Positions 16,285-23,689 of a stretch of DNA of 64,000 nt are shown piece after piece. Positions within the stretch are counted from its first letter, which is position 1, and every line of letters begins with the position of its first letter. This stretch comes from JAUQQI01 sp040289115 (GTDB lineage: Bacteria; Chloroflexota; Dehalococcoidia; JAUQQI01): NCBI GenBank assembly GCA_040289115.1, contig PSKS01000003.1:1-64000 (forward strand), given 5' to 3'. Position numbers and translations under genes: made by a program. The notes beneath the pieces were generated by a model. The model ran no database searches. It was not told the origin of the DNA and worked only from the letters and a program-made list of their open reading frames with translations.

Positions 16285-17060
16285 GCCTCCTTCTGCCGGT
16301 TAAGTTCGTAGATAATCCGCAGGCCTTGAAGGGTGATATCGGGGACCACCCGTTCGATGGCGGGGATGTCGGGGGCAATAAGCTCGGCCAGCCCCCCCGT
16401 GGCTACCACCCGGGGCCGCTCCCCCACCTCCTGGATTATCCGGTGGAGGATTTCATTCACCAAGCCCACGTACCCGAAGTAGAGGCCGGCCTGAATGGCG
16501 GCTACGGTGTTCCGGCCTATGGCGGAACGGGGCCGGGCAACTTCCACCTGGGGGAGCTTGGCCGTGCGGCGAAAGAGAGCCTCGGCGGCGATGCCAATTC
16601 CGGGGGCGATAACCCCGCCCAAGTACTCACCTCGGGCCGAGACCACGTCGAACGTGGTGCCCGTCCCGAAGTCGACCACTACGGTGGGTCCGCCGAAGAG
16701 CTTGAAGGCGGCCGCGGCGTTGGCAACCCGGTCGGCGCCGACTTCGCGGGGGTTTTCATAAAGGATCTTTACGCCGGTTTTTACCCCCGCCTCAAGGATA
16801 AGGGGCCTTATGCCGCCGAAATAGCGGCGGAAAACCTCGAGGAAGGTGGTGACCAGGGGCGGGACCACGCTAGAAATGACCCCGTCCCGAACGTCCGCCG
16901 GGGACCAGCCCCAATGGGCCAACAGTCCGCTCAGAACTAGGCCGTACTCATCCGGCATCCGGTCGGGGTCCGTGGCCAGCCGCCAGGTGGCCTTGAGCTC
17001 CTGGCCAGCGAAGAGGCCCAGGGTGATGTTGGTGTTGCCAATGTCGACGGCGAGCAACAC
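16281..17060 (-). CDS. coaX: Type III pantothenate kinase
   Basis: A 259-residue ASKHA-fold kinase phosphorylating pantothenate, the first step of CoA synthesis. DIGNTNITLGLF at residues 5-16 is the phosphate-binding motif. ADRVANAAAAF and VVDFGTGTTFDVV carry the catalytic and metal Asp, and GGVIAPGIGIAAEALF and ATGGLAELIAP follow. It is the first gene of a two-gene CoA operon, coupled by overlap to coaBC. A leader with a strong terminator-like hairpin lies upstream. Confidence 0.94.
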   Translation of the reverse strand: MLLAVDIGNTNITLGLFAGQELKATWRLATDPDRMPDEYGLVLSGLLAHWGWSPADVRDGVISSVVPPLVTTFLEVFRRYFGGIRPLILEAGVKTGVKILYENPREVGADRVANAAAAFKLFGGPTVVVDFGTGTTFDVVSARGEYLGGVIAPGIGIAAEALFRRTAKLPQVEVARPRSAIGRNTVAAIQAGLYFGYVGLVNEILHRIIQEVGERPRVVATGGLAELIAPDIPAIERVVPDITLQGLRIIYELNRQKEA

Positions 17061-17092
17061 GGGTTAACACCTCCCCTTTGCCGCCGCCCGGA

Positions 17093-17180
17093 ACCAAAAA
17101 AGCCTCCCGACCGGGAGGCATCCAGCGCCGTCTCGGTCCGGGCGGATCCGAGCGGTCTTTTTACGGCTTAAGGCTACAAA
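17093..17180 (-). terminator. Intrinsic terminator/attenuator in the coaX leader
   Basis: On the minus strand GCCTCCCGGTCGGGAGGC (about 17102-17119) is followed by six T, a textbook terminator about 40 bp before the coaX start. Just upstream on the same strand is a second hairpin, CTCGG-A-TCCG with CGGACCGAG (about 17134-17154). No minus-strand gene ends nearby, since the neighbouring ars genes run the other way. The terminator therefore probably lies inside the coaX-coaBC leader and could be a regulated attenuator. I do not recognise a known riboswitch class. Confidence 0.55.
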
Positions 17181-17341
17181 ACTTCGGCTGCCGGCCGGAT
17201 GGGGTCCAGCTGCCAGTTTAGGTTAACAGGTAAGGGCTGTCCCAGTCAAGTCTGGTTCCTGACGGGGGCTTTGGGGTTGGGTTTTAGTTGCCCGCCATAC
17301 TGCCAGCGGCCGTCAGGTTGAGGCCAGCCGTGCGCACTTCA

Positions 17342-17370
17342 TTGAATTTCTTCGAGGTATCCGCTATGAT
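17342..17370 (+). promoter_or_regulatory. Promoter of the arsenic gene cluster
   Basis: TTGAAT (17342-17347), 17 bases, TATGAT (17365-17370), then AAAGGAG and the TTG start of arsR. The position directly in front of an arsR-type repressor gene suggests autoregulation, which the repressor's truncation would have abolished. Confidence 0.65.
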
Positions 17371-17393
17371 GGGACCGGTGAAAGGAGCCCCCT

Positions 17394-17551
17394 TTGCAGG
17401 CTACCGTTCGTTGCGGTCGGCTGGTTTCGGTAGACTGGCGATGGACCATACCCCTTACCCGGGAGTTGAAGGTCCTGGGCCACCCCATCCGCCTGGCCAT
17501 CCTGAGCATCCTTAATCGAGCCGAGCGGAGCGTCCGCGTCTGCGAGCTTGA
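17394..17551 (+). pseudogene. arsR: Truncated ArsR-family repressor
   Basis: TTG start behind AAAGGAG. About 53 residues match the ArsR/SmtB winged helix: LTRELKVLGHPIRLAILSIL, then RVCELELRL with the metal-binding Cys region. Homology stops at about 17551, exactly where the recognition helix should begin. The sequence continues as the acetyltransferase ArsN2 in another frame. A deletion has joined the first half of arsR to the first codons of arsN2. The product would lack the recognition helix and wing and should not bind DNA. Confidence 0.75.
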
Positions 17552-17983
17552 GTTGAGATTGCCCAGCCCGACGACCTGCTCGGGCTATTCGGCCTGCTGG
17601 AAGCCGCCGGTCTGCCAGTGGCCGGCCTCGCCGACCACCTGTCCACGGCCCTGGTTGCCCGGGTCGGGGACCAGCTTGCCGGGACGGACGCCCTGGAAGT
17701 GTATGGGAACGCGGCCCTGCCCCGTTCGGTGGCCGTTAGGGCGGACTGGCGGAACCGAGGCTCGGCACGGCCCTGGTCCAGGCAGCCCCCGACATGGGCT
17801 CCGGCGGGGGTGAGGGAATTCTACCTGCTTACTGAGACCGCCACGGGGTTTTTCACCCAGCTGGGCTTCCGGGTCGTTCCCAGCTCGGAGGTTCCGGCTC
17901 CGGTGCAGGCTTCGGCGGAATTCCGGGGCGCCTGCCCCGAAACCGCCATAGCCATGTTTTGGTCAGGAGGCACAGATGGCTGA
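17552..17983 (+). pseudogene. ArsN2-type GNAT acetyltransferase, start lost and frameshifted
   Basis: The frame opens at VEIAQPDDLLGLFGLLEAAGLPVAG and runs through LEVYGNAALPRSVAVRADWRNRG. It then makes no sense for about 16 codons and resumes at VREFYLLTETATGFFTQLGF ... VQASAEFRGACPETAIAMFW. These are the hallmarks of the ArsN2 family of arsenic islands. The missing acetyl-CoA loop is readable in the neighbouring frame (RLGTALVQAAP, 17758-17790), so two compensating indels have scrambled it. There is also no good start codon after the fusion to arsR. Stop overlaps the arsM start. Confidence 0.75.
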
Positions 17984-18791
17984 GATGGACCCCCAGCGGA
18001 TTAAGCTTACCGTCGCCGATGCTTACGGCCGAGTTGCCCGGTCGGCAGGAACTTCGACGGCCTGTTGCCAACCCGTTGCTTCCTGCTGCGGGTCAGCCCG
18101 GGACCTCACCGGACTGCCGGCAGAGGCCGTGGCCAGCTTCCGGGGTTGCGGGAACCCGGTGGGCCTGGCCGCCCTCCGACCCGGGCAGGTCGTTCTCGAC
18201 CTGGGCTCCGGAGGCGGGCTGGATGTTATCCTGGCGGCCAAGGAGATTGGACCGTCTGGGGCGGTTTACGGCCTGGACCTATCGGCCGAAATGACCAGAC
18301 TGGCCAGGCGGAACGTTAGACGGGCCGGGCTGGAAAATGCCGCCTTCGTCCGGGGGGACTTGGAAGCGATTCCCATCCGGGATCGGTCGGCGGACGTTAT
18401 CATCTCTAACTGCGTCATTAACCTCACCCCCGACAAGGTCCAGGCCCTCTTCGAGGCCTTCCGGGTCCTGAAGCCGGGCGGCCGGCTGGTGGTCTCGGAT
18501 ATTGTGGTGGACCCCGACCTGAACGGGCTTCCGCTGGACGAAGGTGAGATTCGGTCGGCCCTCAGCTGGGTAGGGTGTTTGGCCGGAGCCCTCACCACGG
18601 GCCGATATCGGGCTTTCCTGGAAGCCGCCGGCTTCAGGGGCATTGAGGTTCGGATTGAGTACCGATACTCCCCGGACGGGTTGGGTTCGGGGCTCCCGGC
18701 TGCGCTGAAACGGCTGCCTCTTGAGGTTTTGGCCGACCTGGCCGGCCGGTTTGCCGGCGCCACCATTATGGCGTATAAACCCTCGCGCTGA
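17976..18791 (+). CDS. arsM: Arsenite S-adenosylmethionine methyltransferase
   Basis: A 271-residue SAM methyltransferase that methylates As(III) for detoxification. The conserved family Cys positions are present: CC pairs near 30-40, FRGCGNPVGLAAL (about 56), IISNCVINLTPDKV (about 145), and WVGCLAGAL (about 193). The SAM site is VLDLGSGGGLDVILAA, followed by GLDLSAEM. ATG 17976 follows CAGGAGG. The gene is intact although its neighbours arsR, arsN2 and arsN1 are broken. It is likely transcribed constitutively now that the repressor is truncated (inference). Confidence 0.92.
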   Translation: MAEMDPQRIKLTVADAYGRVARSAGTSTACCQPVASCCGSARDLTGLPAEAVASFRGCGNPVGLAALRPGQVVLDLGSGGGLDVILAAKEIGPSGAVYGLDLSAEMTRLARRNVRRAGLENAAFVRGDLEAIPIRDRSADVIISNCVINLTPDKVQALFEAFRVLKPGGRLVVSDIVVDPDLNGLPLDEGEIRSALSWVGCLAGALTTGRYRAFLEAAGFRGIEVRIEYRYSPDGLGSGLPAALKRLPLEVLADLAGRFAGATIMAYKPSR

Positions 18792-18792
18792 G

Positions 18793-19992
18793 GTGACTGC
18801 AAGACGTGCCTACCTGCTGGGACCCGTCCTGGCCCTAGCCCTGCTGCCGTCCAACCTGGTGGCGGCGGCGGTGCCCCTTTTGATGGCCGAATGGGAAGCC
18901 GGGGCCGCGGCCATCGGCTGGGTTTTCTCCGCCTACCAGGTGGGCTATCTGATCGGGGTGGTGTTCCTCCTGCCCCTTACCGACCGGGTCCGGACGGGGC
19001 TGGTCATCACCGGATGCGCCGTGGTCACGTCGGCGGCCTTTGTGGCATTCCCGCTCCTGGCCCACGATGTCTGGAGTGCTGTGGCCCTGCGGGTGCTGGC
19101 CGGCCTGGGCCTCGCCGGAATATACCTGCCCGGGGTGCGGGTGGTGGCGGGGGCCGTGCCGGCGCACCGCCGGGGCTTTGCGGTGGGGGCCTACGTTTCG
19201 TCCTTTTACCTGGGAACCGCCGTTTCCCTCTGGCTTACGGGGGCCCTCCTGCCCCACCTGGGCTGGCGGGGCGCGGGGCTGGGAATGGGGGTACTGGCGG
19301 TCCTGGCCATCCCCATCGCCTGGTTTGCTACCCAGAGCAGCGGGCCGCCCCCCGGGGGGCGTTCCCGGCTGGACCTTACGGTGGTACGGGTACCCGGGGT
19401 TTTACGGGTGATCCTGGGATACACCGGGCACTCCTGGGAACTTTACGTCTCCCGCGGCTGGCTCGCCGCCTACCTGGCGGCGGTGATGGCGGCCCAGGGG
19501 CTGGACCGCACGGCGGCCACCTCGGCCGGAAGCCAGTGGGCGGCCCTGATGTCGGGCCTGGGAACCGTGGGCGTTTGGTTCGGCGGTTGGCTCTCCGACC
19601 GGCTGGGCCGGGCCCGGACCGCCCTGGGGGTGGCGGTCCTCAGCGGTCTTATCTCCCTGGCCTTCGGCTTTCTCGGGCCGGGACCCTGGCCAATTCTACT
19701 GGGGGTCGGCCTCCTTTACGGCCTTGCGGTCTCGGCCGATTCGGCCATATACTCTACGGCCGTCACCGAGCTGGTACCCCCGCACCGGCTCGGGTCGGCC
19801 CAGGCCCTTCAGGCCCTGTGCGGCTTTGGGGCCACCGTGGTGGCGCCGGTGGCGGCGGGCGCGGTTCTGGACCTCGGACTGGGGTGGCCCGGGGTGTTCA
19901 TTCTGGCCGGGGTAGTCGGCCTTGGACTGGCCGGGGCCCTGGTGCCGCTGGCCCGGCTGCCCGGCAAGAAGCTTGCGGGGAGTCTGCAATGA
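18793..19992 (+). CDS. MFS transporter of the arsenic island
   Basis: A protein of about 399 residues with twelve hydrophobic segments and MFS signatures: the loop 2-3 motif after YQVGYLIGVVFLLPLTDRVRTG, and GGWLSDRLGRARTALGVAV in the second half. GTG 18793 comes two bases after the arsM stop; starts further upstream would lie inside arsM. The context (arsM before, arsN1 remnant after with ATGA overlap) suggests export of an organoarsenical or related toxin. The family alone does not give a substrate, and I do not recognise it as ArsJ or ArsK with certainty. Confidence 0.75.
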   Translation: MTARRAYLLGPVLALALLPSNLVAAAVPLLMAEWEAGAAAIGWVFSAYQVGYLIGVVFLLPLTDRVRTGLVITGCAVVTSAAFVAFPLLAHDVWSAVALRVLAGLGLAGIYLPGVRVVAGAVPAHRRGFAVGAYVSSFYLGTAVSLWLTGALLPHLGWRGAGLGMGVLAVLAIPIAWFATQSSGPPPGGRSRLDLTVVRVPGVLRVILGYTGHSWELYVSRGWLAAYLAAVMAAQGLDRTAATSAGSQWAALMSGLGTVGVWFGGWLSDRLGRARTALGVAVLSGLISLAFGFLGPGPWPILLGVGLLYGLAVSADSAIYSTAVTELVPPHRLGSAQALQALCGFGATVVAPVAAGAVLDLGLGWPGVFILAGVVGLGLAGALVPLARLPGKKLAGSLQ

Positions 19993-20392
19993 AGGCACGT
20001 CCGGTGACCGCCCCCCATGCGGCGACCATCGTCCGGACCTACAACGAGGGCATCGAGGACCGAGTCGCCACCTTCGAGACCCGGCTCCGAACCCCCGAAG
20101 GGATCCTGGGCGGGTTTGACGGAGTCCATCCATCGTGGTGGTTGAGGACGGTCCGGGCAAAGTCATCGCCTTCACGTTCACCTCCACTTACTGGCTCCGG
20201 GAGTGCTACGCCGACATCGCGGAATTTTCGGTTTACGTCGCCCGGGGTCGGGGCACCAGCAGGCTGGCCACGGCGGCCCTAATTGATGCCGCCAAGCGGG
20301 CCAGCTTTTGGAAGCTAGTCTCTCGGGTCTTACCAGAAAATACCCTGAGCCGGGCCCAGCTCAGGCCCCTGAGCTTCCGGGAGGACAGCTAA
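19989..20392 (+). pseudogene. ArsN1-type (phosphinothricin acetyltransferase-like) GNAT, frameshifted and truncated
   Basis: ATG 19989 overlaps the MFS stop. The frame begins TAPHAATIVRTYNEGIEDRVA and TFETRLRTPEGIL, which is PAT/ArsN1-like. After about 20130 homology moves to another frame: VVVEDGPGKVIAFTFTSTYW, then ECYADIAEFSVYVARG. There KLVSRVLPENTLSRAQLRPL is recognisable before an early stop. The acetyl-CoA binding 'RGRGLG' is degraded to RGTSRLA. The last 30 or so residues of the family are missing. It is a dead gene and the third broken member of this island. Confidence 0.78.
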
Positions 20393-20486
20393 AACAAACG
20401 TCCAGTGTTGAAGCAAGGCAAGCTGGATGGGGGACGGGACGTGCTCACTGTAGAACGGCTCATCTCGGCCAGCTTGAATTATGTGG

Positions 20487-20492
20487 TATAAT
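20487..20492 (+). promoter_or_regulatory. Probable -10 box for tRNA-Gly
   Basis: Perfect TATAAT ten bases before the tRNA 5' end. A matching -35 at the usual distance is not evident. Confidence 0.4.
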
Positions 20493-20501
20493 AGTGCTGG
20501 T

Positions 20502-20574
20502 GCGGAAGTAGCTCAGCCGGTAGAGCGTCTCCTTGCCAAGGAGAAGGTCGCGGGTTCGAATCCCGTCTTCCGCT
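20502..20574 (+). tRNA. tRNA-Gly (GCC)
   Basis: A full cloverleaf can be drawn. The acceptor stem is GCGGAAG with CTTCCGC. The D stem is GCTC with GAGC. The anticodon stem is TCTCC/GGAGA around the loop TTGCCAA (anticodon GCC). The T arm is GCGGG TTCGAAT CCCGT. The discriminator base is T. The 3' CCA is not encoded (CCG follows), so CCA must be added after transcription. Confidence 0.97.
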
Positions 20575-20580
20575 CCGACC

Positions 20581-20602
20581 GGGCCGGGTCTAGACCCGGC
20601 CC
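20581..20602 (+). terminator. Hairpin after tRNA-Gly
   Basis: A 9-bp perfect stem GGGCCGGGT/ACCCGGCCC with loop CTAG. No T run follows, so it is a weak terminator candidate or a processing hairpin. Confidence 0.45.
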
Positions 20603-20605
20603 GAC

Positions 20606-20642
20606 ATTGTTGACATAAACGTATGGTGTTTATGTCAACAAT
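20606..20642. repeat. Palindromic element, copy 1
   Basis: Perfect 15-bp inverted repeat (ATTGTTGACATAAAC, 20606-20620, and its complement at 20628-20642) around a 7-base loop GTATGGT. It overlaps the 3' end of the FAU-1 gene, supplying its stop codon. Related copies lie at 21147-21188 and 40259-40297. Confidence 0.8.
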
Positions 20643-21636
20643 CAAATTCGCCTGCGCCCAGCGCCAGCTTCTGGGCCGCCTTCTGGGCCTCTTCGTACGC
20701 CCGCTGGGCCAGGGCCGGGCTGAGCCATCCCCGCCGGACCGCCGCCTCTAGCTCCTCGACGTCGACGATGCGCACCGCTCCGTCCGGCAGCCGCAAAATA
20801 TCCAGCTCCAGGTCCACATACACCGCCCGGTCGGGGAAGACTTCCACCGGGGTGTTTATATTGATGACCTCCCCGACGAAGGTGCCGTCTTCCCGGTAGT
20901 AAAGCCGTCGGGACCACCAGCCCTCAGCCGCAAGCACCACCAGCCCCCAGTCGCCGGGCATGATGGGCTCCCCGAGGCTGTCGAAGATGCCCCCGGGCCG
21001 GAATTGCCGGCGCAGTACCAGCCGGCCGTCCTCCACCCGCTCCACCGTGGCCCGCAGCCGAATAACCCGGCCGCCGGGCTTTAAGTGGATGATGGGAAAC
21101 TCTTGACCGGGCCCAAGCCGGGACCAAACCGTCTCGGTTTCCAAGGCCATCCTTGACACAAACGCTTTGGTATTTATGTCAAGAATGGCTCCTTCGGCCA
21201 AATCGGAAACCTCGGGCGGCCGAAGGCCCAGGCTCCGGAGCCGGTGGTAGCCCGACGGCGTCGGCGTATACCTGGCCCGAACGGCATCCAGGTAAAACTT
21301 AACAGGCAGGGGGAAGTAGACCACGTGCCGGGACTGCTCCCGCCAGAAGAGGGCGAAGGGTAACCGCCAGCGCAGGGCCCCCACCACCCGTCGGGCGGTT
21401 TCCCCGGCCCCACGGACCGTAACACCCTGACGGTCGGGCAGGTCTTCAACCTGGGCCGAGCCGGGCTCGGGATTCTCGGGCAGGCCGAAACGGCCGCGGA
21501 TGGTGGGGGATGGCCGGGCGATGCGGAACCCCGCGCCCAGCAGGATGGCCGTCAGGGCCGTGGTGTAAATCCCCTTAACCTCAACGGACCCCGGGCCGCC
21601 GGAATCCGACACCCCGAATTCGGACCCTTCGGTCAT
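20635..21636 (-). CDS. FAU-1/DUF402-type RNA-binding ribonuclease
   Basis: A protein of about 333 residues. Near residue 17 it has VKGIYTTALTAILLGAGFRI, the N-terminal RNase E/G-type segment of FAU-1. The C-terminal half has the DUF402 pattern: YYREDGTFVGEVININTPVE, then YVDLELDILRLPDGAVRIVDVEEL. FAU-1 proteins bind AU-rich RNA and take part in rRNA processing, mostly in archaea and some thermophiles. ATG 21636 lies inside the end of rtcA, so the two are translationally coupled. Two oddities: a palindromic repeat is carried in frame (21147-21188, encoding AILDINTKAFVSRMA), and a second copy provides the stop. Confidence 0.75.
   Translation of the reverse strand: MTEGSEFGVSDSGGPGSVEVKGIYTTALTAILLGAGFRIARPSPTIRGRFGLPENPEPGSAQVEDLPDRQGVTVRGAGETARRVVGALRWRLPFALFWREQSRHVVYFPLPVKFYLDAVRARYTPTPSGYHRLRSLGLRPPEVSDLAEGAILDINTKAFVSRMALETETVWSRLGPGQEFPIIHLKPGGRVIRLRATVERVEDGRLVLRRQFRPGGIFDSLGEPIMPGDWGLVVLAAEGWWSRRLYYREDGTFVGEVININTPVEVFPDRAVYVDLELDILRLPDGAVRIVDVEELEAAVRRGWLSPALAQRAYEEAQKAAQKLALGAGEFDC
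21147..21188. repeat. Palindromic element, copy 2, inside the FAU-1 gene
   Basis: Two 17-base arms (21147-21163, 21172-21188) around GCTTTGGT. They match except at three positions that would be G-U pairs in the minus-strand transcript. The core TTGACAYAAACG...TGGTRTTTATGTCAA is nearly identical to copy 1. It is read through in frame. Confidence 0.75.
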
Positions 21637-22651
21637 GAACGGTTGCCTCCGCCCCCAGGATCTCCCCCACCAGCCAACAGGCCGTTTGTAGGTGGTCGGT
21701 AACCTGGGGCGCGATGTACTCGGTCTCCCCAGCCGCCAGGGCCCCGAAGAGGGCCAACTGGTCGGCCAGGTGGCGGTCCACCGTGGCCCCCGACCGGATG
21801 TCGTTAAGGAGCGTCTGGGCCACGTAGTCTCCGATCTCCTCGGAGGTCCGGCGCAGTTCCCCCGACCGGTCGGCCCCGAAGATACAGCCAGTATCCGTCT
21901 CGGCAAAGACCACCAGACCCGCCCCGGCCTGGGCGGCCGTTCGGTCGTAAACCACGTTGATCTCCGGGTCGAGCCCGGCCGCCCTGAGCCGCTCCCGGCA
22001 CCGGGCGGCCATCCGGTCAGAGACCCGCCGGTGTTCCAAGTGGGAGGAAACAGCGAGGCCCCAAACCCGGACGACCCGCCCCGGTTCGGTCAGCCGGAGG
22101 GGCTCGAGGGGTCCGGTGGTAGGCCAGACCCGGAGCTCAATAAGCCCGCCGCCCGAGGGAACATACCCGGGCCGCAGCACCTCAAGTTCGGCCCGCAGAC
22201 CCATCCGACCCACCAGGGGCAGCAGTACGTGTTTAAAATGATACGCCGACGGCGCAAAATCCTGGAAAGTCCCGCCCCGAATCCGAAAGACGCTCGGCCC
22301 GTCGGCAAAGGCTGCCACCGGGAGAACGGTGTAGGCCACCAGGGTGGCCGAGCCGGCCCCCAGGTCAAAGTAATATTCTCCCCCGCGAATCTGGCCTGAA
22401 GGCTCGAAATCAAAGGCCTTCGAGCCGACCGCAGCCCCGTGGAGGCGGGCCGCCGTGAGGTGGGCAACGGCCTCGACGGCGCCCAGGTGTTGGTGGCGCA
22501 GGCCGGGGTTTTGGCGGGCAGCCCGGACATTAAAGATATGCAGGGACCGCCCGGTCAGGGCGGCCAGGGCGACGGCGGTTCGGACGATGGTGCCGCTTCC
22601 GGACCCCTTACTCCCATCCAGAATCAGAACGTCAGGCCTCCTCAGACCCAC
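21581..22651 (-). CDS. rtcA: RNA 3'-terminal phosphate cyclase
   Basis: A 356-residue enzyme making 2',3'-cyclic phosphate ends through an adenylated His. Recognisable parts are ILDGSKGSGSGTIVRTAVAL (the family usually has GEGGGQ, so this loop is diverged), NPGLRHQHLGAVEAVA, and GGEYYFDLGAGSATLVAYTVLP. The C-terminal VTDHLQTACWLVGEILG carries the catalytic His. Its start overlaps the ureohydrolase stop by 20 bp and its end overlaps the FAU-1 start, so three genes form one transcript. No rtcB is visible here. The role is probably RNA end healing (inference). Confidence 0.85.
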   Translation of the reverse strand: MGLRRPDVLILDGSKGSGSGTIVRTAVALAALTGRSLHIFNVRAARQNPGLRHQHLGAVEAVAHLTAARLHGAAVGSKAFDFEPSGQIRGGEYYFDLGAGSATLVAYTVLPVAAFADGPSVFRIRGGTFQDFAPSAYHFKHVLLPLVGRMGLRAELEVLRPGYVPSGGGLIELRVWPTTGPLEPLRLTEPGRVVRVWGLAVSSHLEHRRVSDRMAARCRERLRAAGLDPEINVVYDRTAAQAGAGLVVFAETDTGCIFGADRSGELRRTSEEIGDYVAQTLLNDIRSGATVDRHLADQLALFGALAAGETEYIAPQVTDHLQTACWLVGEILGAEATVHDRRVRIRGVGFRRPGVR

Positions 22652-23624
22652 TATCCACCTTTAAGTCTACGTCGAAAATCGACCCGAGGAATTCCAGAAT
22701 AATCTGGCAGGCCACGATGGCGGTATTACCTCCTGGGACGTCCAGCATCGGGTTAAGTTCCACCACGTCAAAGCCTACCACCCGGTGCCGGGCGGCCAGG
22801 GCCTGCAGGATACCCCGGAGCTGGCCGAAGCTGAGGCCGTCCGGCTCGGCCGAGGCACACCCCGGTACCAGGGGCAGGTCCAGCACATCCAGGTCGACGG
22901 TCACGTAGAGGGGTCGGTCGGTGGGGACCTCGGCGGCGATGGCTTCGGGCCCAAGCCTATCGGCCTCCCAGCGGCTGATAATCCGATTGCCGCGCTGCAG
23001 GGCATCCTGGAGGTCCGATTCGGAGGTCCGTAGGCTCCGAATACCCACCTGGAAAATCCGGCCGACGTGGGGCATCTCCCCGATGAGCCGCATCGGGTTG
23101 CCGTTCCCGTAGCGGACCCCTTGGGTGGTCGGCCGGTAGTCGAGGTGGGCATCCAGTTGAACGACATGGATCGGTTCCCCAATGCCGGCCACCACTGCCG
23201 AAGTTATGGCGTGGTCACCGCCCAGGACCACCGGCAGGATCCCCCGGCGGCAGAGGGCGCCGACCGCCCGAGTAATGTTGGCAAAGGTCAGTTCCGGGTT
23301 GCCATGGACCACATCCACATCCCCGGCATCCACCAGCCGGACCTGGGCCAGCCGGCGACGGCCCAGCCGGATGTCGTAAAGGCCCCGCTGGGCCTGGGCC
23401 GGCCCAAAACCGGCGAACCGGACCGACTGCTCCCGAATGGCCCGGGGGCCGAAGCGGGCGCCGGGCCTCCAGGGCGAACCCTCATCGTAGGGGGCGCCCA
23501 GCACGGCCACATCCGCCTCAACCCCGTCCAGCTCGGTGACCAGGGGCGCCCGCAGAAACGTCGGAATGCCGGTGAAGGGCAAGTTGATACGCTCCAAGTC
23601 ATTCCCCTTTTTAAAAGTTGCCAC
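22632..23624 (-). CDS. Agmatinase/arginase-family ureohydrolase
   Basis: A 330-residue member of the ureohydrolase family. Manganese ligands are seen in VVLGGDHAITSAV, VQLDAHLDYRP and YVTVDLDVLDLPLVPG. The N-terminal GAPYDEGSPWRPGARFGPRAIRE is typical of agmatinases. It would hydrolyse agmatine (or a related guanidino compound) to urea plus an amine, a step to putrescine; the substrate is assigned by similarity only and speB is the likely name. It is first in a transcript with rtcA and the FAU-1 gene; the functional link is not obvious. Confidence 0.85.
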   Translation of the reverse strand: MATFKKGNDLERINLPFTGIPTFLRAPLVTELDGVEADVAVLGAPYDEGSPWRPGARFGPRAIREQSVRFAGFGPAQAQRGLYDIRLGRRRLAQVRLVDAGDVDVVHGNPELTFANITRAVGALCRRGILPVVLGGDHAITSAVVAGIGEPIHVVQLDAHLDYRPTTQGVRYGNGNPMRLIGEMPHVGRIFQVGIRSLRTSESDLQDALQRGNRIISRWEADRLGPEAIAAEVPTDRPLYVTVDLDVLDLPLVPGCASAEPDGLSFGQLRGILQALAARHRVVGFDVVELNPMLDVPGGNTAIVACQIILEFLGSIFDVDLKVDSGSEEA

Positions 23625-23689
23625 TGACTACCGGTGGGTGGCCCGACCAGAGCCCCGGTCTTACGCCGGCCACTAAGGGGGTACGCAGC

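Noticed and set aside
20606..20642. Palindrome as the tRNA-Gly terminator
   Set aside because: There is no T run after it. A GC-rich hairpin precedes it, and sequence-related copies exist inside a gene and in another intergenic region.
20460..20645. Minus-strand 61-codon ORF over tRNA-Gly
   Set aside because: It reads through the tRNA and the palindrome, a spurious ORF type known to be propagated in databases.
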